Of a stretch of 19,850 nt of DNA, positions 12,957 to 19,850 are shown piece by piece. The DNA is from JAQVUB01 sp033809415 (GTDB lineage: Bacteria; Verrucomicrobiota; Lentisphaeria; Oligosphaerales; Oligosphaeraceae): assembly GCA_033809415.1 (NCBI GenBank), contig JAPXLT010000057.1:1-19850 (forward strand), written 5' to 3'. Numbering within the stretch: the stretch's first letter is position 1; each line of letters starts with the position of its first letter. The position numbers and the translations under genes are program-made. The notes beneath the pieces are model-generated. The model saw nothing but the letters and a program-made list of their open reading frames with translations. It was not told the origin of the DNA and made no database searches.

Positions 12957-14132
12957 TCAGCCAAAAAGTTCTTCTATTGACTGTTGATAATAATTGTATT
13001 TCTTCGGGTAATAGATACTGTCCCGCCCCCTGACATCAAACATGGTCAGACTGTTCAAGGCCGAGCTGCTGATATGCTCGAGTTCTTTGTCGCAGGGGAT
13101 ATAGACAGCCTGGGTCTCCGGTCGCATCGCCCGCATGAAACAAAGTTGATTCATCTCATAGTCCAAGTCATAGCCGTTGCGCAGGCCGCGCACCAGCGTC
13201 ACATCTGCAAAGACCGATTCCTGCTCGATAAAATCCACCATCAACGTATCGAAATGCACCACCTCATGAAAAGGCAGGACATGCACCAAACGGTCATCCC
13301 TCTCGACTTGCTTTTTCGGGTTGATGCCGACTGCGACGATCACCTTGTCAAACATCAATTCCGCTTTTTCAAGAATCGACAAATGCCCAATATGAAACGG
13401 ATTGAAAGTGCCGGCATACACCCCCACCCGCGTACGACGACGCTCGAGATACTCGATCAGAAACTGCATGTTCACACGGCAATCCGGAAAGCGTCGGCTG
13501 AACCGGCTGAAAAACTTACTGCGCCCGCGACGGTACTCCACCATGTTCAGGTATTGAAACTCACGGAATATCTGGAATTCGTAGCCGAGCAAATCCACCG
13601 GGCTGCCATGCAGGATGATATGGCAGTCATACTCGTGGAAGCGCGATGCCAGCTCATCGCTTGCGTCCTGGTCTTTTGTCGACAGAATCGCCCGGCGGAT
13701 GTCTGCCTGTACCTGCTCCGGAATCGGCAACTGATATTGTCCTATGATGTAATCGAAGGCCTCGACGGAGGCATCCTCGCTGTCATCCCCCTGCGGGTAC
13801 CAGACCACATCATGAAACAGCGCCGTCAGCAGCAGTTTCCCCTGCATCTCCGGGTCGGATGGCGCGGTCTCATGAATGCGTTCACAAATGGACAGAAGAT
13901 GTTCCAATGTATGAAAATAGCGATGTGGCTGCTGATATGCGGCAAGCACCTTCCCAAACCAAGGGGAAGATAAATCAAGGCGATAATAATTGCCGGCTTG
14001 GACCAACTCCGTAATCCGTGCAATCAGCTCCTCTTTACTGTGATGTTGATACCGACAGTCAACAAAACAGGGCATAGGCAACAAATTCTTGTCCATCTTC
14101 TCACTCATACTTCCACCATCTGACATCGACAT
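12957..14132 (-). CDS. HD-domain phosphohydrolase fused to CoaD-like adenylyltransferase
   Basis: A 391-residue two-domain protein. Residues ~30-225 match the COG4339-type predicted HD phosphohydrolase: PHRYFHTLEH (69-78), FHDVVWYP (106-113) with the His-Asp pair at 107-108, and a late YDCHIILHG (168-176). Residues ~234-391 are a nucleotidyltransferase closest to phosphopantetheine adenylyltransferase: VYAGTFNPFHIGHLSIL (238-254, with the (T/H)xGH-type signature), IVAVGINPKK (265-274), VRGLRNGYDLDYEMNQ (314-329) and HISSSALNSL (353-362). CoaD proteins are about 160 residues, so the second domain is full length. It would make dephospho-CoA from ATP and 4'-phosphopantetheine; the HD domain might hydrolyse a nucleotide by-product (inference, by analogy with YqeK beside NadD). 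Several starts are possible: ATG 14132, or ATG 14108, which has GGTGGA just upstream. It is followed closely by the alpha/beta hydrolase gene. Confidence 0.85.
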   Translation of the reverse strand: MSMSDGGSMSEKMDKNLLPMPCFVDCRYQHHSKEELIARITELVQAGNYYRLDLSSPWFGKVLAAYQQPHRYFHTLEHLLSICERIHETAPSDPEMQGKLLLTALFHDVVWYPQGDDSEDASVEAFDYIIGQYQLPIPEQVQADIRRAILSTKDQDASDELASRFHEYDCHIILHGSPVDLLGYEFQIFREFQYLNMVEYRRGRSKFFSRFSRRFPDCRVNMQFLIEYLERRRTRVGVYAGTFNPFHIGHLSILEKAELMFDKVIVAVGINPKKQVERDDRLVHVLPFHEVVHFDTLMVDFIEQESVFADVTLVRGLRNGYDLDYEMNQLCFMRAMRPETQAVYIPCDKELEHISSSALNSLTMFDVRGRDSIYYPKKYNYYQQSIEELFG

Positions 14133-14239
14133 GCTGACACACGTGAATAAAAGCCGTCATCTGCAAAATATAGCCCTCTAATCAGATTTTGACCCGAATA
14201 TCTTTTTTTTATCTAAAAGCCAGTTATATTTGAATTGTG
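14133..14239. other. Divergent promoter region (AT-rich)
   Basis: An AT-rich spacer between the divergent HD-CoaD gene and the secreted protein gene, with no repeat module. AGATTTTGACCC near 14181 resembles AGATTTTGAGCTTGACCC near 19550, upstream of the oxidoreductase. Promoters for both directions must lie here or within the adjoining array, but I cannot assign -35 and -10 boxes. Confidence 0.35.
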
Positions 14240-14368
14240 CCCCGCACCCTGCACCCCGCACCCCGCACCCCGCACCCCGCACCCCGCACCCCGCACCCCG
14301 CACCCCGCACCCTGCCCCCTGCACCCTGCACCCCGCACCCTGCACCCTGCACCCCGCACCCTGCACCC
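14240..14368 (+). repeat. Heptamer minisatellite, 18 units (CCCCGCA / CCCTGCA)
   Basis: Eighteen full 7-bp units in perfect register (CCCCGCA predominating in the first two thirds, mixed with CCCTGCA later), then CCC. The array ends 6 nt before the Shine-Dalgarno GGAG of the downstream gene and so lies in its leader or promoter. The minus strand carries GGGG runs every 7 nt, a strong G-quadruplex pattern on the template strand. The plus-strand frame stays open through it, which could mislead gene callers into a 50-codon N-terminal extension. Confidence 0.95.
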
Positions 14369-14374
14369 TTTTCC

Positions 14375-14378
14375 GGAG
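14375..14378 (+). promoter_or_regulatory. Ribosome binding site of the secreted CBM9-like protein
   Basis: GGAG lies 8 nt before ATG 14387, immediately after the heptamer array. With the hydrophobic signal peptide that follows, it fixes the start at 14387. Confidence 0.75.
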
Positions 14379-14386
14379 TTCCAACC

Positions 14387-16714
14387 ATGAAACTGTTTTT
14401 TGCCAGCTTGTTTCTTTGTGTCATCCCGTCGTTTTTTGCCCAACCCAGCCTGTATTTGACCAGCCCCATCGAGGAACCCATACAGATTGACGGCCTTTCA
14501 GATGATCCTGCCTGGGCAGAGGCACCGATTGCCGGAGGCTTTGTCAGCATCCGCGATTCCTGGCCGCTCGAATGGACGACCGTGCGTGCCGCCTATGACA
14601 AGAGTGCATTGTATCTGCTGGCACAGGGGGCGCTCCTGCCGGGGACTGCTGTCACCACCCGCTGCCAACGCCATGATGACATGGGCGTGTTCAGTGATGA
14701 TTCTTTCGAAGTCTCTCTGGCGCCGGAACAGATCATCAAGGATGGGAGTATGCAAGTCAATACGGATACGTATTTTCATCTATGCTTTAATCTCAATGGT
14801 TTCTGTTATTCCGCACGCAAGCGCGACCTTTCCTGGCAACCGCAGGGCATCTTGCAAAAAAGCTCGATTCGTGACCGTCATTGGCTGATGGAGCTGCGCA
14901 TCCCCTATGCCGCGCTTGAAACCGGCAGACCATTGCCAGGCACCCGCTGGCTGGCCAATTTTGCCCGCAACCGCCCGGGAAGCACGGCGGACGTCTCGAG
15001 CTGGAGCGGAAGTCGCAATTTTCATGATCTTGCCACATTTGGGAAACTGCATTTTGGTGTCACTCCAACTTGGGAACCAGCCGTCATCACCCTGCTCGAT
15101 ATACGCGGCAGCCAGATCCGCAGCACGATACAGCTTCCCCTGAATCCTCCTGAAGACTTGCAGGCACAGATTCTCCTCGATCAGGCCATTGTCCTGGCCA
15201 GCAAGGGAATCGATCCATTGACGCCGGGTTTCATCACCTTCAATGAAAGCATCCGAAATACATTTCTGCCCTTGAAAGGAAGCTCGCAAATTGCCTTCAG
15301 AGTCTTTTCCAAAAGTGCGCAGCAGGTTTTCCTCAATCGAGAGGCCGCCCACCTCTGGCATTTCCAGGACGTCCTCACCCTCGATAAATACTATTATACG
15401 CCTGAAGATGGCAAGCTCGAATTTTCCCTGCTCCCCCAGTCTTCGCCTGGCACTGGCCCGGTCGAGAGACTGAAGATCAGCCTGTTGCAGGAATGTCACC
15501 TGAACAGCCCAGCCATCCTGTCACTGGACTGGAATGCGCTGTCCGGAAGCCTGATGCTAAACAACCTGCCCTTTGGCACTCTCTACCTGCGGACCAGCTG
15601 GGAACAGAGCGGAACCCCCTATCAGACCCTGCGGGCATTTCAATACATTCCGCACGCCAGAAAAGCACCGCCATTGCCCCTAAATGCCAGACTGACCACC
15701 AGCGGAACACGACTTCTGCTGGACGAAAACCCAATTTTCCTGGTTGGCGCCAGCCCGACGGCAAAGCATTTCCTGCAAGATCAGGATTGCTTCAATCTGG
15801 CATACGGAGCATACGGCCAGCAGCAAAACGCTGTGCGCCTCGAGTCGGTACGGGGAGCTAGCCTGCTGCGAAAAGACGGTTGGGTTGGCTACACCTTTCC
15901 GCCTTGGGAACAGCTCGAAGAACTATTGCAAAAACAGTTCCAGACTCCTTCGCCTGCCCGAAACCGCTTCTGGCGTATTGCCTACGAAGCACAACTGGGC
16001 GCAGCCCACAAAAATGCCGATGGGACGTTGACGTATCTAGATTCCCCGCAATGGTATCAGAAAATCTACCAGAAACTCAAGCAGATCAGCCCGGACAGCC
16101 TGTTTTCCATTCAAATCGACCAACTGCCGGTCGCCGCTCAATTCGCCCCGCATTGTGATATTCTTGAAGCAGCCGCCTGGAATTCCAGCTACGCAGTGAA
16201 TATGATGCCAAATCTGCAAAGCAATATCTCGGCAATCCGTGAAGCCTGCCCTGACAAGCCGGTGCTGCTCTGGCTTGGCGGAACCATCCCCAACAATCAA
16301 TGCCGCACTGCCGAAGAGCTGCGTGCGGCAACCTTCCAAGCTGTCGCCAACGGCCTTGCCGGCGTCATCATCCACATGGGGCACGGTTTCCTCCCGCCCG
16401 AACGAAGCCGACTCTGGTCCTTGCTCTCCGGCCTCAACGCCGAAATCCAGCCTGTTTTTCAGGCTTTCCAGAAGGCTGGGCTGCCAATCGAGTATCCCTT
16501 CAAAACTGCTCCGGGATTCCTGCTGGCTGCACGGCAGAATGGCTCGTTGCTGACGGTCATTGCCATCAACCAGAACAGCAGCGTCAATACCTTCCCACTA
16601 CCGGACAAGGCAACCGTACTCCTGCCCTTTGACAACAACCGCACTCTCAACCGCCCGGAAGACGCCTTCAGCCCATACGAGGCCAAAGTATACCAGCTCC
16701 ACCTGAATCCGTAA
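14387..16714 (+). CDS. Secreted CBM9-like / glycoside-hydrolase-like protein
   Basis: A 775-residue protein. It starts with a signal peptide (MKLFFASLFLCVIPSFFA, likely cleaved after residue 18). Residues ~25-230 resemble a family 9 carbohydrate-binding domain: IDGLSDDPAWAEAP near 34-47, VRAAYDKSALYLLAQG and DDSFEVSLAP with YFHLCFNLNG. A middle beta-rich region follows. The last third (~440-760) looks like an (alpha/beta) barrel with a terminal beta domain, including VLLWLGG, AVANGLAGVIIHMGHGF and LLTVIAINQN, as in several glycoside-hydrolase-like proteins. I cannot assign a GH family or catalytic acids. It probably acts on polysaccharide in the periplasm or outside the cell. It is the first plus-strand gene after a divergent spacer whose promoter side is occupied by a heptamer array. 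Confidence 0.8.
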   Translation: MKLFFASLFLCVIPSFFAQPSLYLTSPIEEPIQIDGLSDDPAWAEAPIAGGFVSIRDSWPLEWTTVRAAYDKSALYLLAQGALLPGTAVTTRCQRHDDMGVFSDDSFEVSLAPEQIIKDGSMQVNTDTYFHLCFNLNGFCYSARKRDLSWQPQGILQKSSIRDRHWLMELRIPYAALETGRPLPGTRWLANFARNRPGSTADVSSWSGSRNFHDLATFGKLHFGVTPTWEPAVITLLDIRGSQIRSTIQLPLNPPEDLQAQILLDQAIVLASKGIDPLTPGFITFNESIRNTFLPLKGSSQIAFRVFSKSAQQVFLNREAAHLWHFQDVLTLDKYYYTPEDGKLEFSLLPQSSPGTGPVERLKISLLQECHLNSPAILSLDWNALSGSLMLNNLPFGTLYLRTSWEQSGTPYQTLRAFQYIPHARKAPPLPLNARLTTSGTRLLLDENPIFLVGASPTAKHFLQDQDCFNLAYGAYGQQQNAVRLESVRGASLLRKDGWVGYTFPPWEQLEELLQKQFQTPSPARNRFWRIAYEAQLGAAHKNADGTLTYLDSPQWYQKIYQKLKQISPDSLFSIQIDQLPVAAQFAPHCDILEAAAWNSSYAVNMMPNLQSNISAIREACPDKPVLLWLGGTIPNNQCRTAEELRAATFQAVANGLAGVIIHMGHGFLPPERSRLWSLLSGLNAEIQPVFQAFQKAGLPIEYPFKTAPGFLLAARQNGSLLTVIAINQNSSVNTFPLPDKATVLLPFDNNRTLNRPEDAFSPYEAKVYQLHLNP

Positions 16715-16820
16715 AGTAAAAATCGCGATGGCTGGTAGTTTTTTTGACAAGGGGTAATCATCGTTCGTACTACTCCTGTCTTTTTCTCCGACTGATCCGA
16801 CCGATCCGACCGATATGTCG
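16715..16820. other. Spacer with GATCCGACC 9-mers
   Basis: A spacer after the CBM9-like gene. Two GATCCGACC units near 16796-16813 precede ATATGTCG and lead into the 11-mer array. There is no clear terminator; a run of seven T near 16739 lacks a convincing stem. Confidence 0.5.
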
Positions 16821-16897
16821 TCCGTGTAAAGTCCGTGTAAAGTCCGTGTAAAGTCCGTGTAAAGTCCGTGTAAAGTCCGTGTAAAGTCCGTGTAAAG
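16821..16897 (+). repeat. 11-bp minisatellite, seven perfect TCCGTGTAAAG units
   Basis: Seven identical contiguous copies, then TCCGTGTGGGG leading directly into the covarying hairpin element. It is the third locus of this family in the window (others at 1529 and 3096, with four variant and eight perfect units). Confidence 0.95.
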
Positions 16898-16906
16898 TCC
16901 GTGTGG

Positions 16907-16958
16907 GGTGTGGGCGTCAGCCCATGCCAAGTCTTTTCGTGTGGTTCGTGGTAAAAAA
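16907..16958 (+). repeat. Covarying hairpin element, copy 4, upstream of a start codon
   Basis: The stem GTGGGC (16910-16915) pairs with GCCCAT (16920-16925; terminal G-T) around GTCA, followed by GCCAAGTCTTTTCGTG and GGTAAAAAAGG. It ends about 12 nt before ATG 16971, so here it would lie in the 5' leader of the plus-strand gene, unlike copies 1-3 at gene ends. Confidence 0.65.
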
Positions 16959-16970
16959 GGATTCAGGTTC

Positions 16971-18389
16971 ATGATTATTTACAATATCGACCCTACTGAA
17001 ATGCTTCATACAGTATCGGAAGTGCAGGTTCTTGACAACATCAATTCCTTTATTGATCCGCTTGCCGACACTCAAGTGAAGCGCTTTTGTTGCTGTCCGG
17101 CAAGTTCTGTGGCATTTGCCAATCTCGAACACTGGGAAATCTTTGCGAACGGCTTTGTACCCTCACTTGGAGTCGATCAACCCGCCCTCTGCGGCAAGCC
17201 TTCCCGCTTCCGCCTGGCGGCCAACCTGCATTATCTGCGACAACAGGGCATCGATCAAACGGAATATTCTTTGAGGAGAGCCAGAGAAAACGGTCTTTCA
17301 CCCTATGTAAGTGTCCGGATGAATGATATTCACGATGGCGAAAACCCTCACTCTGCCCTGCATTGCCGCTTATGGAAAGAACACCCGGAATGGAGAATTT
17401 CCACGATACCCTACGAAAATGGATTGAACTACAATCTCCTGCCGGTCAGAGAACTCTTTCTGCGGAGAATCTTTGAAATCATTGAACGCTACGATGCCGA
17501 TGGGTATGAATGTGACTGGACCCGATTCCCAATGTTTTTCCCACGCGGCTCGGAACACCCTGAACTAATCACTGACATGATCCGGAAAATCCAACAGAAA
17601 ACCAACTGGAAAACAACCGTTTCAGGCCGAAAGCGCCATTTGTCAGTTCGTGTGCCTGGCACGCCGGACGCATGCCAGCGGATCGGACTTGATGTGCAGC
17701 GCTGGATTGCAGAAAATCTGATTGATGATCTGACAGTTGCGCCATTCCTGACCTTGGATGCAGAGCTTCCCATAGATCAATGGCGAATACTCGCCGGCTC
17801 TGACATCAAAATATTCTATGGACTTGAAATTAAGTACAGTTCATTTCCCGGAGGCGAGCGCCGTCATGTGGAACGCGAAGATATTCGCGGAGCGGCTTCC
17901 GCAGCATGGCAGTCCGGAGCGGACGGTATCTATCTTTTCAACTTTTTCAAGTCAACCATCGCCAATTACCCGGAAATGTTCACAGAAATTGGCTCGCCTG
18001 AGACATTGCGCGGCAAAGAGGCCCGTTTTCATAAAACCTGGCATGATGTTGATTTAACCCTGGCCGAATCAGATTCCTATATGCGCTTTCCGGAAACCGC
18101 AGCAAGGTTGCAAAATCGGTTCGAACTGCCTCGACCTGTTTCACCAGGAACTCCTGTCAGGATCAAGTTGTACCTTGGATCAATCCCGCAGCAACCGTCA
18201 GAATATATCCTTGATATCGAGTGTGCCATTCCACTCGAAGTCAATGTTAACGGCAATGAATCACCGGAAAGCCCCTCCAATCGCTTCAAAATACCCTCAA
18301 AGTGGTTGTTGAGCGGATGCAACCAACTGCAAATCTCCAGCAAAGAAGACGGCATAATCACACGAATATCCATGTCCGGAAACGCTTGA
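16971..18389 (+). CDS. GHL10-like putative glycoside hydrolase
   Basis: A 472-residue protein with no signal peptide. The core resembles the glycoside-hydrolase-like GHL10/DUF187-type TIM barrel: LSPYVSVRMNDIHD (109-122), DGYECDWTRFP (177-187; relatives have an acidic pair at this strand end, here Glu180 and Asp182), TTVSGRKRH (215-223), DDLTVAPFL (252-260), FYGLEIKYS (282-290) and GADGIYLFNFF (316-326). The last ~100 residues are beta-rich with little similarity I can name. The catalytic role is inferred from fold motifs only. ATG 16971 follows weak AGG motifs (AAAAAAGG and TCAGG); a longer frame from 16908 runs through repeat DNA and is rejected. It lies 256 bp downstream of the CBM9-like gene on the same strand and likely serves the same carbohydrate pathway. 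Confidence 0.78.
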   Translation: MIIYNIDPTEMLHTVSEVQVLDNINSFIDPLADTQVKRFCCCPASSVAFANLEHWEIFANGFVPSLGVDQPALCGKPSRFRLAANLHYLRQQGIDQTEYSLRRARENGLSPYVSVRMNDIHDGENPHSALHCRLWKEHPEWRISTIPYENGLNYNLLPVRELFLRRIFEIIERYDADGYECDWTRFPMFFPRGSEHPELITDMIRKIQQKTNWKTTVSGRKRHLSVRVPGTPDACQRIGLDVQRWIAENLIDDLTVAPFLTLDAELPIDQWRILAGSDIKIFYGLEIKYSSFPGGERRHVEREDIRGAASAAWQSGADGIYLFNFFKSTIANYPEMFTEIGSPETLRGKEARFHKTWHDVDLTLAESDSYMRFPETAARLQNRFELPRPVSPGTPVRIKLYLGSIPQQPSEYILDIECAIPLEVNVNGNESPESPSNRFKIPSKWLLSGCNQLQISSKEDGIITRISMSGNA

Positions 18390-18451
18390 CCCGGATGATT
18401 GCACCCGGTTTTATTTCCGAGCTTCGAGCCAAATAGAACCGTTTTCAATGC

Positions 18452-19501
18452 TCAGAGGAAGCTGATGGAGGTTCCGGTACGGGCAGATTCATAGACGGCG
18501 CAGATCAGTTCGACGGCGCGTTTGCCCTCGGATCCGGGTGTAGTCAGGCGGTGTCCGCCCAAAATGGCTTCGGTTAATTCTTGCAGCTGCAAGCGATGTC
18601 CTTCACTGGAAATCCCCATTGGGTCTCTGGCACCACTTGATTTGGGTTCGGCGGGGGCTGCGCCCTGCTCCCGGATCACTTTGTCTTCCGGGCGCTCATC
18701 CTGAAATTCCCAGCGAACAATCCGGTCACCTTCCAGCGTAACACTGCCTTGCGTGCCGGACAATTCGACCCGACGAGGGAAGCCTGGTGCGCAGGCCGTG
18801 CTTGCTTCTATCGTGCCCAAGGAACCATTCTTGAACCGCACCATGCCCGCAACCGTATCCTCGACTTCAATCCCTTTATGCATGATCCGGGTAAATCTTC
18901 CGGTGACTTCCCGGGGGTCCCCATTGAAATAGAGCAGTAGGTCCACCGTATGAATGCCCTGGTTCATTAAGGCACCGCCGCCATCAAGCTCCCAGGTGCC
19001 TCGCCAGCCGGCATTGGCATAGTATTCCGGAGTCCGGTACCAGCGCACACTCGCACTGCCTAGGACATGCTGGCCAAAACGCCCCTCGTCCACCGCTTGC
19101 CGGATCGTTTTCACCGATTCACAAAAACGCGACTGGAAAACAGCTGACAAGCGTACGTTGTTGCTCTCACAGGTCCGAATCAGATCATTGGCTTTGCTGA
19201 CCGTCACCTCGAGGGGTTTTTCGCAGAGAATATGCTTGCCGGCCTTGGCTGCCGGGATAGCGCACTGTCCATGCAAGCCGCTTGGCGTGGCAATGGTCAC
19301 CGCCTCGACTTCGGATTGCAGCAATTCCTCGAGGCTCTCGGCATAACGGCAGTTATGCTGCTCCGCGAACGCTTTTGCCCGTTCGGTGACGATATCGAAG
19401 ACCATAAATAATTCGGCCTGTTCAACGCCAGTCAGAGCCTGGGCATGCATCTGCGCAATCGCGCCAGTACCGATGATTCCATATTTTACTTTTCGAGACA
19501 T
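18452..19501 (-). CDS. Gfo/Idh/MocA family oxidoreductase
   Basis: A 349-residue NAD(P)-dependent sugar dehydrogenase of the Gfo/Idh/MocA family. The N-terminal Rossmann fold has GIIGTGAIAQMHA (8-20), ATPSGLHG (71-78) and the catalytic-lysine motif CEKPLEV (93-99). The C-terminal substrate domain includes the NQGIHTVDLL helix with the usual Asp-His type residues and the ATPGSEG-like TTPGSEGKRAVEL near the end. Full length for the family. ATG 19501 is preceded by GGAGAA at suitable spacing. It converges on the GHL10-like gene with a 62-bp gap. The substrate is likely a sugar, sugar acid or inositol and cannot be fixed from sequence. Confidence 0.95.
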   Translation of the reverse strand: MSRKVKYGIIGTGAIAQMHAQALTGVEQAELFMVFDIVTERAKAFAEQHNCRYAESLEELLQSEVEAVTIATPSGLHGQCAIPAAKAGKHILCEKPLEVTVSKANDLIRTCESNNVRLSAVFQSRFCESVKTIRQAVDEGRFGQHVLGSASVRWYRTPEYYANAGWRGTWELDGGGALMNQGIHTVDLLLYFNGDPREVTGRFTRIMHKGIEVEDTVAGMVRFKNGSLGTIEASTACAPGFPRRVELSGTQGSVTLEGDRIVRWEFQDERPEDKVIREQGAAPAEPKSSGARDPMGISSEGHRLQLQELTEAILGGHRLTTPGSEGKRAVELICAVYESARTGTSISFL

Positions 19502-19613
19502 TGCATTTCTCCAGTCAGTGCTAAAAACACGATTTTTTCGATCATACTAGATTTTGAGCTTGACCCTAATAATTGTTAATGTAGTTCTCCATCCGAAAAA
19601 ACTCAAATTTGCA
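19502..19613 (-). other. Likely promoter region of the oxidoreductase gene
   Basis: About 110 AT-rich bases between the oxidoreductase start and the next hairpin element, without tandem repeats. The oxidoreductase promoter should lie here; boxes are not clear enough to place. Confidence 0.35.
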
Positions 19614-19643
19614 TTTAAAAGTACCGCAACCGGTACGGTTGCA
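19614..19643 (-). repeat. GCAACCG-type hairpin element, copy f (inverted)
   Basis: GCAACCG (19626-19632) and CGGTTGC (19636-19642) around GTA, with TTTAAAAGTAC on the left side. On the minus strand it reads hairpin, then GGTACTTTTAAA, matching the other five copies in reverse orientation. Confidence 0.7.
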
Positions 19644-19688
19644 TGTCCGACCTGTCCGACCTGTCCGACCTGTCCGACCTGTCCGACC
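19644..19688 (+). repeat. 9-bp tandem repeat, five TGTCCGACC units
   Basis: Five perfect contiguous copies directly beside hairpin copy f. Related single units occur near 16796 (GATCCGACC). Confidence 0.9.
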
Positions 19689-19705
19689 TACATCTGTTGA
19701 ATATT

Positions 19706-19750
19706 GTGGACATTGTGGACATGGTGGACATGGTGGACATGGTGGACGGA
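19706..19750 (+). repeat. 9-bp tandem repeat, five GTGGACATG-type units
   Basis: Units are GTGGACATT, three GTGGACATG and GTGGACGGA. It is the same 9-bp family as 5313-5384. Confidence 0.9.
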
Positions 19751-19758
19751 CGTCTCCA

Positions 19759-19850
19759 CCCTGCCCCCTGCCCCCTGCCCCCTGCACCCTGCCCCCTGCA
19801 CCCTGCCCCCTGCCCCCTGCCCCCCGCACCCCGCACCCCGCACCCCGCAC
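19759..19850 (+). repeat. Heptamer minisatellite, at least 13 units, running off the window
   Basis: CCCTGCC and CCCTGCA units followed by four CCCCGCA units, all in 7-bp register. The array continues beyond the window edge, so its full length is unknown. Confidence 0.93.

Noticed and set aside
12984..13973. 329-residue open frame antisense to the HD-CoaD gene
   Set aside because: The sense strand carries two complete enzyme domains; the antisense product shows none.
14237..14386. In-frame extension of the secreted protein through the heptamer array
   Set aside because: It would encode only repeat residues before a clear signal peptide; GGAG before ATG 14387 gives a normal start.
14780..15499. 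239-residue open frame antisense to the CBM9-like gene
   Set aside because: It is a shadow frame in a GC-rich gene; the sense strand has a signal peptide and domain motifs.
16908..16970. Upstream start for the GHL10-like protein
   Set aside because: The extra codons come from the dispersed hairpin element; ATG 16971 begins the conserved protein.

Overview
The window looks like chromosome from an anaerobic bacterium. The gene content (NifX-domain and Mrp/NBP35 cofactor-type genes, a large secreted CBM9-like protein, a GHL10-like glycoside hydrolase and a Gfo/Idh/MocA oxidoreductase) and the intergenic spacers crowded with short tandem repeats would fit a Lentisphaerota/Kiritimatiellota-like (PVC) organism. 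That placement is inference; no rRNA or other phylogenetic marker is present. I recognise 15 protein-coding genes and no RNA genes, CRISPR array, insertion-sequence transposase or phage module.

Layout. (1) 192-5130, all on the minus strand: a metal-cofactor neighbourhood, read in transcription order as NifX-like protein, second NifX-like protein, DUF89 protein, Mrp/NBP35 P-loop ATPase, third NifX-like protein and MBL-fold hydrolase. (2) 5617-6708 (+): a GT4-like glycosyltransferase. (3) 6758-10607 (-): a GtrB-like polyprenyl-phosphate glycosyltransferase followed by two tandemly duplicated GT87-like membrane glycosyltransferases, probably one cell-surface glycan operon. (4) 10988-14132 (-): a fusion of an HD-type phosphohydrolase domain with a CoaD-like adenylyltransferase domain, then a large alpha/beta hydrolase 25 nt downstream. 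(5) 14387-18389 (+): a secreted CBM9-like protein and a GHL10-like protein. (6) 18452-19501 (-): a Gfo/Idh/MocA oxidoreductase converging on the previous gene.

The most unusual part is the non-coding fraction. Nearly every spacer carries members of a few dispersed families: an 11-bp tandem repeat (TCCGTGTAAAG); heptamer arrays (CCCTGCA, CCCCGCA, CCCTGTC, TGCGTGG); 9-mer arrays (GTGGACGAT, TGTCCGACC); a hairpin element with core GCAACCG-NNN-CGGTTGC followed by ACTTTTTAAA (six copies); and a second hairpin element with base-pair covariation that ends in TTAAAAA(A) beside a gene boundary. These combine into composite elements. The arrays extend into genes: one GT87 protein has a C-terminal tail of six heptads translated from an 18-unit heptamer array, and two neighbouring genes also end in repeat-derived codons. 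A 267-bp fold-back element with 23-bp terminal inverted repeats lies at 10637-10903.

The strongest candidates for something undescribed are the HD-CoaD fusion, the repeat-extended proteins and the covarying hairpin element at gene boundaries.
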